Shown here in pieces: positions 16,610 through 24,841 of a stretch of 64,000 nt of DNA. Position 1 is the stretch's first letter, and each line of letters starts with the position of its first letter. Position numbers and translations under genes: made by a program. The notes below the pieces were generated by a model. The model was given only the letters and a program-made list of their open reading frames with translations, searched no databases and had not been told where the DNA came from. The stretch is taken from positions 1 through 64,000 of the forward strand of contig JAOAPI010000026.1 in assembly GCA_025462865.1 (NCBI GenBank), in the 5' to 3' direction. Source of the stretch: Candidatus Sulfotelmatobacter sp. Lineage in GTDB: Bacteria > Acidobacteriota > Terriglobia > Terriglobales > Acidobacteriaceae.

Positions 16610-16900
16610 CTAGTAGTCGACAATCCGCTTGTGCCGCAGTTGCTCGAGGAATTGGCTGATGTCGGCGCGAATCTTTGTAGGATCGGCGTCAGTGAACTGG
16701 GATTGTAATTCCGCGATGATCTGAGAAAAGGTGCGCTGGCCGTCGCAGCGCTCGAGCACTTGGCGGCCTGTGCCTTGGAGTTTGATTGCGCCTTCCGGGA
16801 ATAGGATGACGCGCTCTTGTTCCGTTCCGCCCTTGTTTTCTGCGCCCCAGCGGCAGCCGGCGGCGAGGCGCGGCTGAGCGGAGTCGTCGGGAGGCGGCAT
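16610..16900 (-). CDS. pqqD: PQQ biosynthesis chaperone PqqD
   Basis: The peptide chaperone that presents PqqA to PqqE. The 96-residue product has the RRE-type winged-helix pattern: ERVILFPEGAIKLQGTGRQVLERCDGQRTF, then SQIIAELQSQF and ISQFLEQLRHKRIVDY. ATG 16900 was chosen because GGAAAGGAA lies eight bases upstream; the open frame further upstream is made of dispersed repeat DNA. It follows pqqC by 170 bp rather than the usual few bases because repeat elements occupy the gap. Confidence 0.85.
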   Translation of the reverse strand: MPPPDDSAQPRLAAGCRWGAENKGGTEQERVILFPEGAIKLQGTGRQVLERCDGQRTFSQIIAELQSQFTDADPTKIRADISQFLEQLRHKRIVDY

Positions 16901-16966
16901 GCTAGTTTCCTTTCCCGGCAACGGCCCGTGCAGATAAATGTAACGAGCCGTGGAGCTTCGAGCGAA

Positions 16967-17060
16967 AGCAGGTTCCTCCACCGCGCTGCGCTTGTGTCGG
17001 AATGACAAACGTTTGTGGGTACTTTCGCTGCGCTTGTGTTGGCGTGACAACGGTTTTGGT
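16967..17060. repeat. Dispersed repeats between pqqC and pqqD
   Basis: Two tandem diverged copies of the GGATGACA family: GCAGGTTCCTCCACCGCGCT...GGAATGACAAACG (16967-17010) and GTACTTTCGCTGCGC...GCGTGACAACGG (17019-17053). Confidence 0.55.
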
Positions 17061-17070
17061 GGAACTCATG

Positions 17071-17841
17071 CTAATTCCCCTCGATGCGGAATGCTCCGGG
17101 CGGGGGCCATCCTGGTTCGACGTAGGCGAAGTAGAGGGCATCGAGTTGAGCCCATAGGATGTCGCATTTGTCGCGCAAGGCTTGGATTGCCAACTCCTGC
17201 TCGGCGCGGGTCTTGGCGTTGTCGTAGACATAGTTCACGGCGAACTGCGAATCTTCGGGCGCTTGATAAAGACGGGCTTCGAAATAATCCAAGCCACCTG
17301 CGAGCCAGGGATAGTGTTCCCGCAATTTTTCCACGCGCAGGGTGATCAGCTTGGTAGAAAATAATTCGGTTAGCGAGGAGGCGACCGCCTCCAGCAGCGA
17401 ACGGCTGCGCACAATGTTCAGATATTCATTTACGGCGTAACGAGTGGCCGGAAGAATGCCTTTGCCGGAGCGAACCTGCGCGGCATCAAGGCCGGTGGCT
17501 TCCGCCAATTTTATCCAGCGCTTGATGCCTCCTTCGCTGGTGGCATCGCCATCGTGATCCACAACGCGCTTGCGCCAAGCCCGGCGGAAAACCGGGTCGG
17601 GGCCGCGGGAGAGGATGATCGAATCCTTGACCGGAATGATGCTCTGATAGTAGTAGCGGTTCAGTGCCCAGGCTTGCAGCTGTCCGCGGGTAAGCTTGCC
17701 GTCGTGCATCAACAGATGGAATGGGTGTTTGTGGTGATAACGTTCCTCGCCGACGGCTTGAAACTGGGCGCGCAATTCTTCGAGCGACAGCAAGGGTGCG
17801 GCGTGCGCTGTGGCGTTGGTTTCTACAGATCGAACTGCCAT
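17071..17841 (-). CDS. pqqC: Pyrroloquinoline-quinone synthase PqqC
   Basis: Catalyses the last ring closure and eight-electron oxidation giving PQQ. The 256-residue all-helical protein has the family signatures HHKHPFHLLMHDGKLTRGQ, WALNRYYYQSIIPVKDSIIL, RVVDHDGD with the GGIKRWIKLAEATGL segment, and HYPWLAGGLDYFEARLYQA. Its start overlaps the end of pqqB by 19 nt, so the two are translationally coupled. Confidence 0.95.
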   Translation of the reverse strand: MAVRSVETNATAHAAPLLSLEELRAQFQAVGEERYHHKHPFHLLMHDGKLTRGQLQAWALNRYYYQSIIPVKDSIILSRGPDPVFRRAWRKRVVDHDGDATSEGGIKRWIKLAEATGLDAAQVRSGKGILPATRYAVNEYLNIVRSRSLLEAVASSLTELFSTKLITLRVEKLREHYPWLAGGLDYFEARLYQAPEDSQFAVNYVYDNAKTRAEQELAIQALRDKCDILWAQLDALYFAYVEPGWPPPGAFRIEGN

Positions 17842-18743
17842 CCATCCTCCGCAACTTCCCAGCCCGCGCCCCGCACCTGGCGATATTGAGGGCTTGCCTC
17901 ATCCAGCATGGGATTCGTGTTGTTGATGTGTAGGAATATTTTACGCGGGCGGCGCAATCCCGCCAACCTCGTCAGAATGTTTTCGACTGGGATGTGTCCC
18001 ATCTGGCGGGCGGTTTGACCGCTGCGTTGAACGCGGATGAGTTCGTCGTCGCTCCAGAATGTGCCATCGAAGAATAGGAGGTCGCAGGAGTCGAGTTGGT
18101 GGAGCAGGCCATCGTCGAGTTCAGGGACGGCTGGCATGTAGGCTAATCGCGAACCGGATGGCGCCTGAATGACGAAACCAAGCGAAGCTTCGCCAGGAGC
18201 GAGTTGCGATTGGCGGTCCGCGGTCACGTAGGCGGGATAGTGCGTGCCGAGTGAATAGGCCTGGCAGCGCAGACCGGAGGGCTCGCCTTGAGGATTGCAA
18301 AGGTCAAATTGCTTGCCGGGCTCGAAGTCGGTCCACGATGCTTGATTCGGAATTCGCTGTAGCATTCCGAACATTGAATTGTCTTCGCGGAGAATGCGCC
18401 GGACTGAGGATGTGGAATGAATACGGAGGGGTTGCAGTTCGCGAAGGAGGAGAAGGCCGAGGACGTGATCGACGTCGGCATTGGCAAGGACGACGCCAGC
18501 GATCGGTGATTGGCGCAAACCTTCGCGCGGATGTAGCTCGGGCGTAGCCTCAATTTGCATGCGCAGGTCAGGGGAGGCGCCGAGCAGAAACCAGGAGTGG
18601 CCATCTTGCGAGATTGCAACTTGGGTTTGCGTGCGCGGCTTTCCGGAAAAAGAACCGGCACGAATGGCGCTGCAATTGGCGCAGGCGCAATTCCATTGAG
18701 GAAACGCGCCTCCGGCCGCAGAGCCTAAAATTCTTACTTTCAT
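17823..18743 (-). CDS. pqqB: PQQ biosynthesis protein PqqB
   Basis: A 306-residue metallo-beta-lactamase-fold protein that hydroxylates the cross-linked Tyr during PQQ synthesis. It begins KVRILGSAAGGAFPQWNCAC with the cysteine cluster CACANC that binds structural zinc. VVLANADVDHVLGLLLLREL carries the modified metal motif and ILTRLAGLRRPRKIFLHINNTNPML is the C-terminal family mark. It is the first visible gene of the pqqBCD unit. I searched upstream on this strand for a 20-40 residue PqqA with the Glu-x3-Tyr motif and found none. Confidence 0.94.
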   Translation of the reverse strand: MKVRILGSAAGGAFPQWNCACANCSAIRAGSFSGKPRTQTQVAISQDGHSWFLLGASPDLRMQIEATPELHPREGLRQSPIAGVVLANADVDHVLGLLLLRELQPLRIHSTSSVRRILREDNSMFGMLQRIPNQASWTDFEPGKQFDLCNPQGEPSGLRCQAYSLGTHYPAYVTADRQSQLAPGEASLGFVIQAPSGSRLAYMPAVPELDDGLLHQLDSCDLLFFDGTFWSDDELIRVQRSGQTARQMGHIPVENILTRLAGLRRPRKIFLHINNTNPMLDEASPQYRQVRGAGWEVAEDGWQFDL

Positions 18744-19238
18744 CTATGCGAGTTTACAGCTTGAGGCGCATGCGAGAAGTAGTTTTGGGGGAACCGGATT
18801 TACCACTAAGGACACCAAGGTACACAAAGGAAAATTGATTGTAATTTTGTGGCCGGGTCACTCATGTGTTGTCAGAACTTGCAACTTATTATGTTTTTAG
18901 ACGAGTTAGTATGAAGGATTCTGCAACTCGAACCAGGAATTGTGGGGCGATTTCTGGTTTCTGCTTGCGTTCACTTAGTAATCACTGCATACTGCGAATG
19001 CCCCCGCGCAATGCGGGTTTACAGCCTTCCCCCGCCCTCCCCATTTTTGTGCTGCAGGTCAAAAGTCTGGTCCTTACCCCGAACCGAACCTTTTCAACAT
19101 CAACAAGAAAGAACAATTGAGTGGTGGGAATGCCTTGAGGTGGTTGTGCTAGCGCACGCGGGTAAGGGGTCCTTCGACTTCGCAGATGGCTCGCTTCGCG
19201 ATCCATCTGCTGCGCTCTGGATGACAGTGCGCGAGATT
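18744..19238. other. Repeat-bearing intergenic region upstream of pqqB
   Basis: About 500 bp without a supported gene. It contains a CACAGAGG-family element (18797-18838, ACCACTAAGGACACCAAGG) and a GGATGACA-family element (19161-19230). No pqqA-like peptide ORF with a ribosome site was seen on either strand. Confidence 0.5.
19161..19230. repeat. GGATGACA-family dispersed element
   Basis: GTAAGGGGTCCTTCGACTTC leads into an internal palindrome AGATGG...CCATCT and ends TCTGGATGACAGTG. Confidence 0.7.
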
Positions 19239-19568
19239 TTAGCCCTGGCCGACGGCGGCGGCGCAGCGAAGCGGGTCGATATCCCAGAGTTTGACGTCGG
19301 CGGATAAATTTTCGAGGCCAACTTCTCCGGCCATTTCGGTTCCGGGTTTGCCGCACCACACGATGCGGAATTGCGCCTTCGTCCCCTGATACAGAATGTC
19401 GATCACATCGCCGGGATTCAGTTGAGCGTCCACGCATTGCAGGGTTGCGCCGCGACCGCTGATGGAGCGCAGGCTGGCGGCCTGAGTAAAGGGTCGGGAA
19501 TAAGAATCCATACCCCAAATCTGGACGGGAAGGTCGACGAAGACGCGAGACTGGCGGCGCCGGTCCAT
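19239..19568 (-). CDS. PilZ-domain protein
   Basis: A 109-residue protein with the PilZ start MDRRRQSRVFVDLPVQIWG (RxxxR-type c-di-GMP binding arginines), then TQAASLRSISGRGATL, which fits the (D/N)xSxxG partner motif in degenerate form. The rest is a beta-barrel core: PGDVIDILYQGTKAQFRIVW and EVGLENLS. ATG 19568 follows AAGGAG. PilZ proteins of this class bind cyclic di-GMP, but the DxSxxG Asp is not evident here, so nucleotide binding is uncertain. Confidence 0.7.
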   Translation of the reverse strand: MDRRRQSRVFVDLPVQIWGMDSYSRPFTQAASLRSISGRGATLQCVDAQLNPGDVIDILYQGTKAQFRIVWCGKPGTEMAGEVGLENLSADVKLWDIDPLRCAAAVGQG

Positions 19569-19728
19569 GCGAAGCTCCTTGGTTCGATCGGTGCTTAGGC
19601 CCGGGGGTAGGCCAGGTTCAACGCATGGTAGGCGGGATGAATAGGTAAACAAAGGTAACCACGGTCACAGATTGAGTGTGTCGAAAGTTTCGGAGAGATG
19701 CGAACTGCTGCAAGGGCGAGGCGGAGGT

Positions 19729-19962
19729 TTAGTCGAGATCTCCCAGCGAGCAGGAGCCAGGTCCGCGAGGGTCGCCACAAGAGCCGCACGCGCCAGCGGA
19801 TGCGGGCGCACTGGCCGATCCCTTGGCAGAGGTGGCGAAGACGCTGAGCTGCGGGCTCAACTTTTTGCTGGCACATTTGGGACACTTGGCCTTGTCGCGG
19901 CCAAACACCAGTGCTTCGAACGGGTGGTCGCATTCCTGGCAAACGTATTCAAAAATCGGCAT
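19729..19962 (-). CDS. FmdB-family zinc ribbon protein
   Basis: A 77-residue protein. The N-terminal ~45 residues are the FmdB/CxxC zinc ribbon: MPIFEYVCQECDHPFEAL, then CPKC, giving two CxxC pairs. A Ser/Ala-rich linker leads to a second Cys cluster (ACGSCGDPRGPGSC). The role in the cell is unknown; family members are often called regulatory proteins on slender evidence. GGAG lies upstream of ATG 19962. It is divergent from the hydrolase gene, 49 bp away. Confidence 0.75.
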   Translation of the reverse strand: MPIFEYVCQECDHPFEALVFGRDKAKCPKCASKKLSPQLSVFATSAKGSASAPASAGACGSCGDPRGPGSCSLGDLD

Positions 19963-20011
19963 TGATCTATCGCTCCTGATTACAGCGTTCTATCCATATT
20001 AGAATCAATTT

Positions 20012-21094
20012 GTGGGAACTTCGCAAACTGGCACAGTGGCGGGCGAATCGCAGGGTTCGAGCGCTGAAGGAAAACCGGTAACCGTGAACGTCGTCAAACG
20101 GGAGTCGACGGCGTTCGTGCCGTCGGTTTTCCGGCCCCATCCCAGGTTGCGGGGCGGGCATGTACAAACTCTCGCTGCCTTCTTTCTCTCTCGCCGAATC
20201 GATTTGCCTGCGGCGGAACAGCGTCTGATTGAAGTGGAGCCTGGGGTTGCGGTGCTTTGCCACTGTCACTGGCAGCAGGATCGCCGAGCCTTGACGTTGA
20301 TTGTGGTGCATGGACTTGAGGGTTCGAGCGAATCGCAATACGTGATGGGAATTGCGCGCAACGGGCTGGCCGCCGGCATGAATGTGGTGCGGATGAATCA
20401 GCGCAACTGCGGCGGCATGGACCATTGTGCCCCGACGCTTTACAACTCAAGCCGTTCGGAGGATGTAGCCGCGGTGGCGCGGAATCTGGTGGAGCGCGAC
20501 GGAGTGCCGGGCTTCGTGCTGATTGGATTCTCCATGGGCGGTAATCTTGTTCTGAAACTTGCCGGAGAGTGGGGAAGTCGAGGGCCGGCGGAGTTTCGGG
20601 GAGTAGCGGCGGTTTGTCCAGCGGTGAACTTGGCGGCATCGGCTGATGCGCTGCATGCGCGGGCCAACCGGATTTACGAATACTATTTTCTGCTGCAGTT
20701 GTTCCGGCGATTTCGCCGTAAGGTGCGTCTGTTTCCTGACAGCTTTGATGCTTCGCGCCTACGCGGAATTAAAACTCTGCGACAGTTTGATGACCGCATC
20801 ACAGCCCATTATTGCGGTTTCACCGGCGCTGATGATTACTATGCCCGCGCTGCAGCGAGCAACGTAATCGAGCGCATTGCGCGGCCGGCCCTTGTGATCC
20901 ATGCGATGAACGATCCGTTTATTCGGTTGCTGGCGGAAGCGCGGGAGAAGATTTTGTCCAATCGTAATATTGTTTTTGTCGAAGCGGAGGACGGCGGGCA
21001 TTGCGCATTTGTTGGCGAGCGCAATGGCGATGGGGCCTATGACGGACGCTGGGCGGAGAGAGAAGTGGTTGAGTTTGCGAAGCAGTTCCGGTAG
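20012..21094 (+). CDS. YheT-like alpha/beta hydrolase
   Basis: A 360-residue alpha/beta hydrolase of the YheT/Emb8 group. RLRGGHVQTLAAFF near the N-terminus is the family mark. VVHGLEGSSES is the oxyanion loop, LIGFSMGGNLVLKLAGEWG carries the nucleophile Ser, NDPFI the acid, and GGHCAFV the His, so the triad is complete. I kept GTG 20012 as the start; GTG 20084 with GAAGGA upstream is a plausible shorter choice. The substrate is unknown, with esterase or lipase activity likely. Confidence 0.82.
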   Translation: MGTSQTGTVAGESQGSSAEGKPVTVNVVKRESTAFVPSVFRPHPRLRGGHVQTLAAFFLSRRIDLPAAEQRLIEVEPGVAVLCHCHWQQDRRALTLIVVHGLEGSSESQYVMGIARNGLAAGMNVVRMNQRNCGGMDHCAPTLYNSSRSEDVAAVARNLVERDGVPGFVLIGFSMGGNLVLKLAGEWGSRGPAEFRGVAAVCPAVNLAASADALHARANRIYEYYFLLQLFRRFRRKVRLFPDSFDASRLRGIKTLRQFDDRITAHYCGFTGADDYYARAAASNVIERIARPALVIHAMNDPFIRLLAEAREKILSNRNIVFVEAEDGGHCAFVGERNGDGAYDGRWAEREVVEFAKQFR

Positions 21095-21129
21095 CGACGG
21101 GAGTTCGTCGTGAGACCATGGCGGCCGCA

Positions 21130-21270
21130 GCGTAGTGGCGTCCCTGAAGGGACTCAAATTCTTCCACGTGGGCTTTCCCAGCACTTACGTGCTGGGCTAA
21201 TGAATGACGTCGCTTCGCGACTCCGGATGCAGGCACGTTATAGGGCACGCTAGCGGGCCCTGCGTATTCC
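21130..21270. repeat. REP-like palindromes after the hydrolase gene
   Basis: Contains GTCCCTGAAGGGAC, CAGCACTTACGTGCTG and GTCGCTTCGCGAC in tandem, followed by GCTAGCGGGCCC-type palindromes. These recall the family at 2956 and 35103. No gene lies in this stretch. Confidence 0.55.
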
Positions 21271-21299
21271 TTCCTCAGAGATACCCTACAAATCAGCGA

Positions 21300-21400
21300 G
21301 GTGCTCAAGCACTACCAGGACTTGCTGCAGAGTTGCAGCAGATGGTGAACCACTTCCGCTTCACGGGCGAGACGCATCACGGGAAGGCGAAGGAACCTGC
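21300..21400 (+). pseudogene. Possible 3' remnant of a chemoreceptor gene
   Basis: In the frame starting at 21306 the reading QALPGLAAELQQMVNHFRF closely resembles the last helix of acidobacterial methyl-accepting chemotaxis proteins, which end in a LAxELQQMVxxF pattern. Upstream the frame quickly becomes unlike any receptor and no start or receptor body is present. It is probably a decayed or truncated relic. The match rests on about 20 residues. Confidence 0.35.
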
Positions 21401-21462
21401 GGCTGTGTTGGGCTGGAGGAAGAGAGATGCGGGGCAAGAGGGCCGGGAAATTGCGCGCCAGC

Positions 21463-22647
21463 TTAACGGACCGGCGCAGGCGGTTCCTGGGGGATTGCGC
21501 CCGGGCGCGGCAAAGATTCATGCGCGCCTGCTGACCCCCGAAAGCGATGCAGAATCTCAGCACCGCGTCCCTTCAACCTCGTCCTTAGGAACGCGAGGAT
21601 GAGCATGGCGAGGAAAATGGTTAGTAATCCCAAGGACGCGGTGCGGATCGTCACGAGGTGTTTAGGCAGAATGGACGCGCGTCCGTAAACGAATTCGAGG
21701 TGGACCCAATAGACCAGGAGCGAGGCTTGCCCCAGTTGGATGATAGGGCTGAAGCCGAGCTGTGCCGCACCCCAACGGCACCATGCGTAGACAGCGGTCA
21801 AAATGACGAGGATCATGCCAACCCGAAGCCAAAAAAAGTTTGGGCTGGTGTGCCAATAGTCATAGACCGCATAAAGCTGATGCGGCTGCGAGTCAAGCCA
21901 GCGCGCGGCTGTAATAAGAATCAAGCCCACACCACCTGCTAAGAAGAAAAGTAACGCTTCGCGTCTTCGGGCCCACTGGCTTTGGAAAAAAAATCCTGCG
22001 GCGAGGCCTGCGAAGGCGAAGGCGGTCCAGGGAAAAATCGGGAAGAGCCAGGGCTGCGGCGTGCCCAGATTGTGCATGCCGTTGATATAGGATTCCAGCG
22101 GCCAGGGCAGCCAGTCCGGACGCCACGTCGTCCACAGCGGCGGTGTGAGCAGAGAAATTAAAATCGCCGTTCCCGCGGCAGCGAAAATGAGGGCGAGTCT
22201 GGCGTGTAATCCACGGTGAAGGGCCAGTACTACCCAGCACAGCACGCCCATCAGCATCATGGAGAGTCCGATGGTGTTGAGCACGTCCACGCGCAGAAGG
22301 TCGCTGAGGGGGGCCCAACCCCAGGCGATGAGATATTCCTGCAGACGAAACATGAGCCCGAAGGCAAAGATTTCGGCGCCACGGCGGATGGTGGTGCGCG
22401 CGATCTGCGCGGGCGGAAGATTTTTCTCACGTAACTTGCCGGTGACCAGTGCGAATGAAATGCCCGCAAGAAATAGAAATAGAGGTGCGGGAAAGGTTCC
22501 TCCCAGTTGGGAATACATGAAGAACTTGCTCTGCCTGGCGATGGGGCTGAGCCAGGCATCGTAGCAGTGAGTCTGGAACATCAGGACACAAGCCAGGCCG
22601 CGCATCCAATCGATGTATGCGAGCCGGGATGAATTTGCGGGCGCCAT
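21463..22647 (-). CDS. DUF1624/HGSNAT-like membrane protein
   Basis: A 394-residue integral membrane protein with about ten hydrophobic segments. It begins RLAYIDWMRGLACVLMFQTHCYDAW, the family start in which the first helix carries an Arg-Gly and a conserved His. Further segments such as FLFLAGISFALVTG and QLGQASLLVYWVHLEFVYG complete the heparan-alpha-glucosaminide acetyltransferase-like fold. Such proteins are thought to move acyl groups across the membrane onto envelope sugars. The target is unknown. Confidence 0.75.
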   Translation of the reverse strand: MAPANSSRLAYIDWMRGLACVLMFQTHCYDAWLSPIARQSKFFMYSQLGGTFPAPLFLFLAGISFALVTGKLREKNLPPAQIARTTIRRGAEIFAFGLMFRLQEYLIAWGWAPLSDLLRVDVLNTIGLSMMLMGVLCWVVLALHRGLHARLALIFAAAGTAILISLLTPPLWTTWRPDWLPWPLESYINGMHNLGTPQPWLFPIFPWTAFAFAGLAAGFFFQSQWARRREALLFFLAGGVGLILITAARWLDSQPHQLYAVYDYWHTSPNFFWLRVGMILVILTAVYAWCRWGAAQLGFSPIIQLGQASLLVYWVHLEFVYGRASILPKHLVTIRTASLGLLTIFLAMLILAFLRTRLKGRGAEILHRFRGSAGAHESLPRPGAIPQEPPAPVR

Positions 22648-22870
22648 GAATTGTCGCCCTGGGGCAACGTCGAAGTATAAGGCACGAAATGGAATTTGAC
22701 GCGATAACTGCGAAATTGCGCGTCCGAGTTCCAGACGGAGTATGACCGCAAGTCCAACTACCTCTTACGGCCGTTAGTTATCTGGTCGGGCCGTCACCCT
22801 CTACATAAAGTGGAACGCAAGGGCTGGCCTGTCCAGCGTCCTGTTGATCCCTTTTTGAAGAGGTGGATGG

Positions 22871-24034
22871 ATGTCCTACCGCTTACCCTGTGCGGCGAAA
22901 AAAGAGTGTGCGCCTCGAACCCAGTTATGCCAGTGCGTTGCGGCAATCGCCATCGTTTCGTGCCTCATGCTGTGCAACGCTTGTTCGAGTACTTCACTCC
23001 CGGCTAGTGCGAGTAGTGTGCCGGCGGTCAATCCAACTCCCAGCTTGAATGTTTCGGCCGCGCTGCCACCCGGCACGGTGGGCTCGGCCTACAATGAAAA
23101 AGTTACAGTCACCGGCGGCACTGCGCCTTATATTTTTTCCGTCGCCTCTGGACAATTGCCGCAAGGAGTTCTTCTCGCCGTCAACAGCGGCGCGATTTCC
23201 GGGACGCCGACTGCAACTGGAAATTTCAATTTTGGCCTCTCGGTTTCGGATTCCAAGGGCCTATCCAAAGAGCAAGCGTTGCTAATCACGGTGGCAAACT
23301 CTGGAACCGGTGGCACGAGCGGGGGAAGCGGCAAGTCGTTCTCGAACTTGCAGCAAAGCAGCGGGTGGGGGCAATACGGGCAGGGACCGCCAAGTTTTAT
23401 TGACTGTTCGCCTTCGCCTTGCGACGGCATTTCATTTTCGATGGTTCAAGGGGTGCAGTCTCCTTCGATGAGCGGAAAGGCCTCCGAATACGATCTTGGA
23501 GGAACGGCTATCTATACAGATGCATTGTTCAACAATCACTTGATCGGTCCCTTCTCGTCGCAAGGTATGCCGGATACGAGTAAGACTCTGGTTCCAACAC
23601 TGCATGACTTTACTTACGATGTATATTTTTACGGCACGAATCTGGAACTGTCGCAGGCGGTGGAGTTCGACATCAATCAGTTCTACAACAGCCTGGGCTT
23701 CATCTGGGGGCACGAGTGCCGCGTGGCGGGCGGGAATGAATGGGATATCTGGGACAACCAGAAGGCGCATTGGACGCCGACCGGAATTCCATGTCATCCG
23801 AACGACAATGCGTGGAACCATCTTACGATTAAGGTGCAGAGAACTTCGAACAACCAATTGTTATATCAGTCAATCACGCTGAATGGAGTGACCAGCAATC
23901 TCAACCTGACTTATCCGCCAGGGCCGGCGCCCGCCGACTGGTATGGCGTGACCATCAATTATCAGATGGACGGAAATTACCGGCAGGATGCATACAGCGT
24001 GTATCTGGACAATTTGAGCTTCACGTATCAGTGA
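22871..24034 (+). CDS. Ig-domain lipoprotein
   Basis: A 387-residue exported protein. The signal peptide ends in CLMLCNAC, a plausible lipobox, so it is probably lipid-anchored. A putative-Ig domain follows (LPPGTVGSAYNEKVTVTGGTAPYIFSV to SGTPTATGNFNFGLSVSD, about residues 65-140). After a Gly/Ser linker, a C-terminal region of about 220 residues contains FDINQFYNSLGFIWGHECR and WDIWDNQKAHWTPTG. This looks like a jellyroll or lectin-type fold, but I do not recognise a defined family. It is the last gene before the tRNA-flanked island. Confidence 0.7.
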   Translation: MSYRLPCAAKKECAPRTQLCQCVAAIAIVSCLMLCNACSSTSLPASASSVPAVNPTPSLNVSAALPPGTVGSAYNEKVTVTGGTAPYIFSVASGQLPQGVLLAVNSGAISGTPTATGNFNFGLSVSDSKGLSKEQALLITVANSGTGGTSGGSGKSFSNLQQSSGWGQYGQGPPSFIDCSPSPCDGISFSMVQGVQSPSMSGKASEYDLGGTAIYTDALFNNHLIGPFSSQGMPDTSKTLVPTLHDFTYDVYFYGTNLELSQAVEFDINQFYNSLGFIWGHECRVAGGNEWDIWDNQKAHWTPTGIPCHPNDNAWNHLTIKVQRTSNNQLLYQSITLNGVTSNLNLTYPPGPAPADWYGVTINYQMDGNYRQDAYSVYLDNLSFTYQ

Positions 24035-24100
24035 TATGTGTTCTTCTCTCGCGCCGATCAACTAAGGTATTCTTACTTGAGGGACGAAAATCCTCTCGTA

Positions 24101-24143
24101 AGGGCGCGTAGCTCAAACGGATAGAGCACCGGATTTCTAATCC
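24101..24143 (+). pseudogene. 5' fragment of tRNA-Arg(TCT), left island boundary
   Basis: These 43 bases are identical to 26950-26992. They comprise the base before the tRNA plus its first 42 nt: acceptor strand, D arm, anticodon and the start of the anticodon stem's 3' side. After TCC the sequence diverges completely. It is therefore a truncated tRNA copy acting as a direct repeat with the intact gene 2.85 kb away. Confidence 0.9.
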
Positions 24144-24515
24144 ATATTAGGCCCGTCCCGACGTTCCTCAGTATCGATACGAATCGAAAGGAACCAAAAC
24201 GAAAATCTCCAACGTTTATCGGCCTCCGAAGCATGTTTCGTGTCGTGGGATTTAGACTCGGAGGCAGTAGGGAACGGAACCGGAAGGAAAAACCAACGGC
24301 CACCAGAACGGCCACCAAAACTTGGCGATTTCAGTCGTTGCGGCTGCTTTATATGATTCCGTGAGTGTGCAGTTCGTGATCTCCGCGGGCAAGTCCAGAA
24401 ATCCCATCTGTTCAAGCAGCACCTTGGCGCTTACCCTCGTGATCCGGCACGCCAGAAGGCGCCGGGGAACGCCGCAGGGTGAAAGTGCCGAAGTTTATGG
24501 GACAATTGCCTTCGT
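24144..24515. other. Left end of island, no gene
   Basis: 372 bp without a convincing gene. Two direct 12-mers GGCCACCAGAAC/GGCCACCAAAAC lie at 24298-24321, and a 17/18 match to them lies at the right end (26903-26920). On the minus strand a frame reading LEQMGFLDLPAEI ends near 24260. It weakly recalls the tail of tyrosine integrases, but I would not call it a gene. Confidence 0.4.
24298..24321. repeat. Left arm-like direct repeats of island
   Basis: Tandem GGCCACCAGAAC and GGCCACCAAAAC, with a matching GCCACCAAAACGGCCACC inside the right boundary at 26903-26920. Repeats inside both ends of an integrated element are the layout of integrase arm-type sites. Confidence 0.5.
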
Positions 24516-24815
24516 ATGAGGCCCAGGGTTCGACAGGTCGGGATAACCGCGGTGATTGCTCTGGTACTGGCTGTTTGTACTCCTGTCTTCGTCCATCGGC
24601 ACGATTTCGATGTCGCCCTATTGAAGTGGATGAAAGATCAGTCGACTGAGAACACTATCGTCCTGAAAGCAGAAGCACGCAAGAGCAGAATGATTGCCTT
24701 TAAGTCTCAAATAGGGGTTGGCTGTGTTGCTTTCTTACTGCTGAACGGAGGTTGGTTCCTGGTGCGGCGTGTCACTCACTTAGGAACGTTCCGAGCATTC
24801 AAAACTGGTCAATGA
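24516..24815 (+). CDS. Small membrane protein of island
   Basis: A 99-residue protein with two membrane segments, VGITAVIALVLAVCTPVFV near the N-terminus and IGVGCVAFLLLNGGWFLV near the C-terminus. They are separated by a charged loop of about 40 residues. No family recognised. The ribosome site before ATG 24516 is poor. Its stop codon lies inside copy A of the island repeat (24813-24841). Base composition is visibly less GC-rich than the flanking genome. Confidence 0.55.
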   Translation: MRPRVRQVGITAVIALVLAVCTPVFVHRHDFDVALLKWMKDQSTENTIVLKAEARKSRMIAFKSQIGVGCVAFLLLNGGWFLVRRVTHLGTFRAFKTGQ

Positions 24816-24841
24816 GTGTAATCGCGATGTTTCAACAGTTA
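24813..24841 (+). repeat. Island repeat copy A
   Basis: Begins TGAGTGTAATCGCGATG and ends CAACAGTTA. It matches 25 of 29 positions with 25466-25494. It joins the convergent ends of the 99-residue gene (stop TGA in the repeat) and the WG-repeat gene (stop TAA in the repeat). Confidence 0.75.

Noticed and set aside
18866-19120. Candidate pqqA or small ORFs upstream of pqqB
   Set aside because: None has the Glu-x3-Tyr motif with a ribosome site; a 22-residue frame ending WFELQNPSY has the wrong spacing and no ribosome site.
24073-24318. Minus-strand frame with IRNPVLYPFELRALTRG
   Set aside because: Reverse reading of the truncated tRNA copy; an artefact of the same kind.
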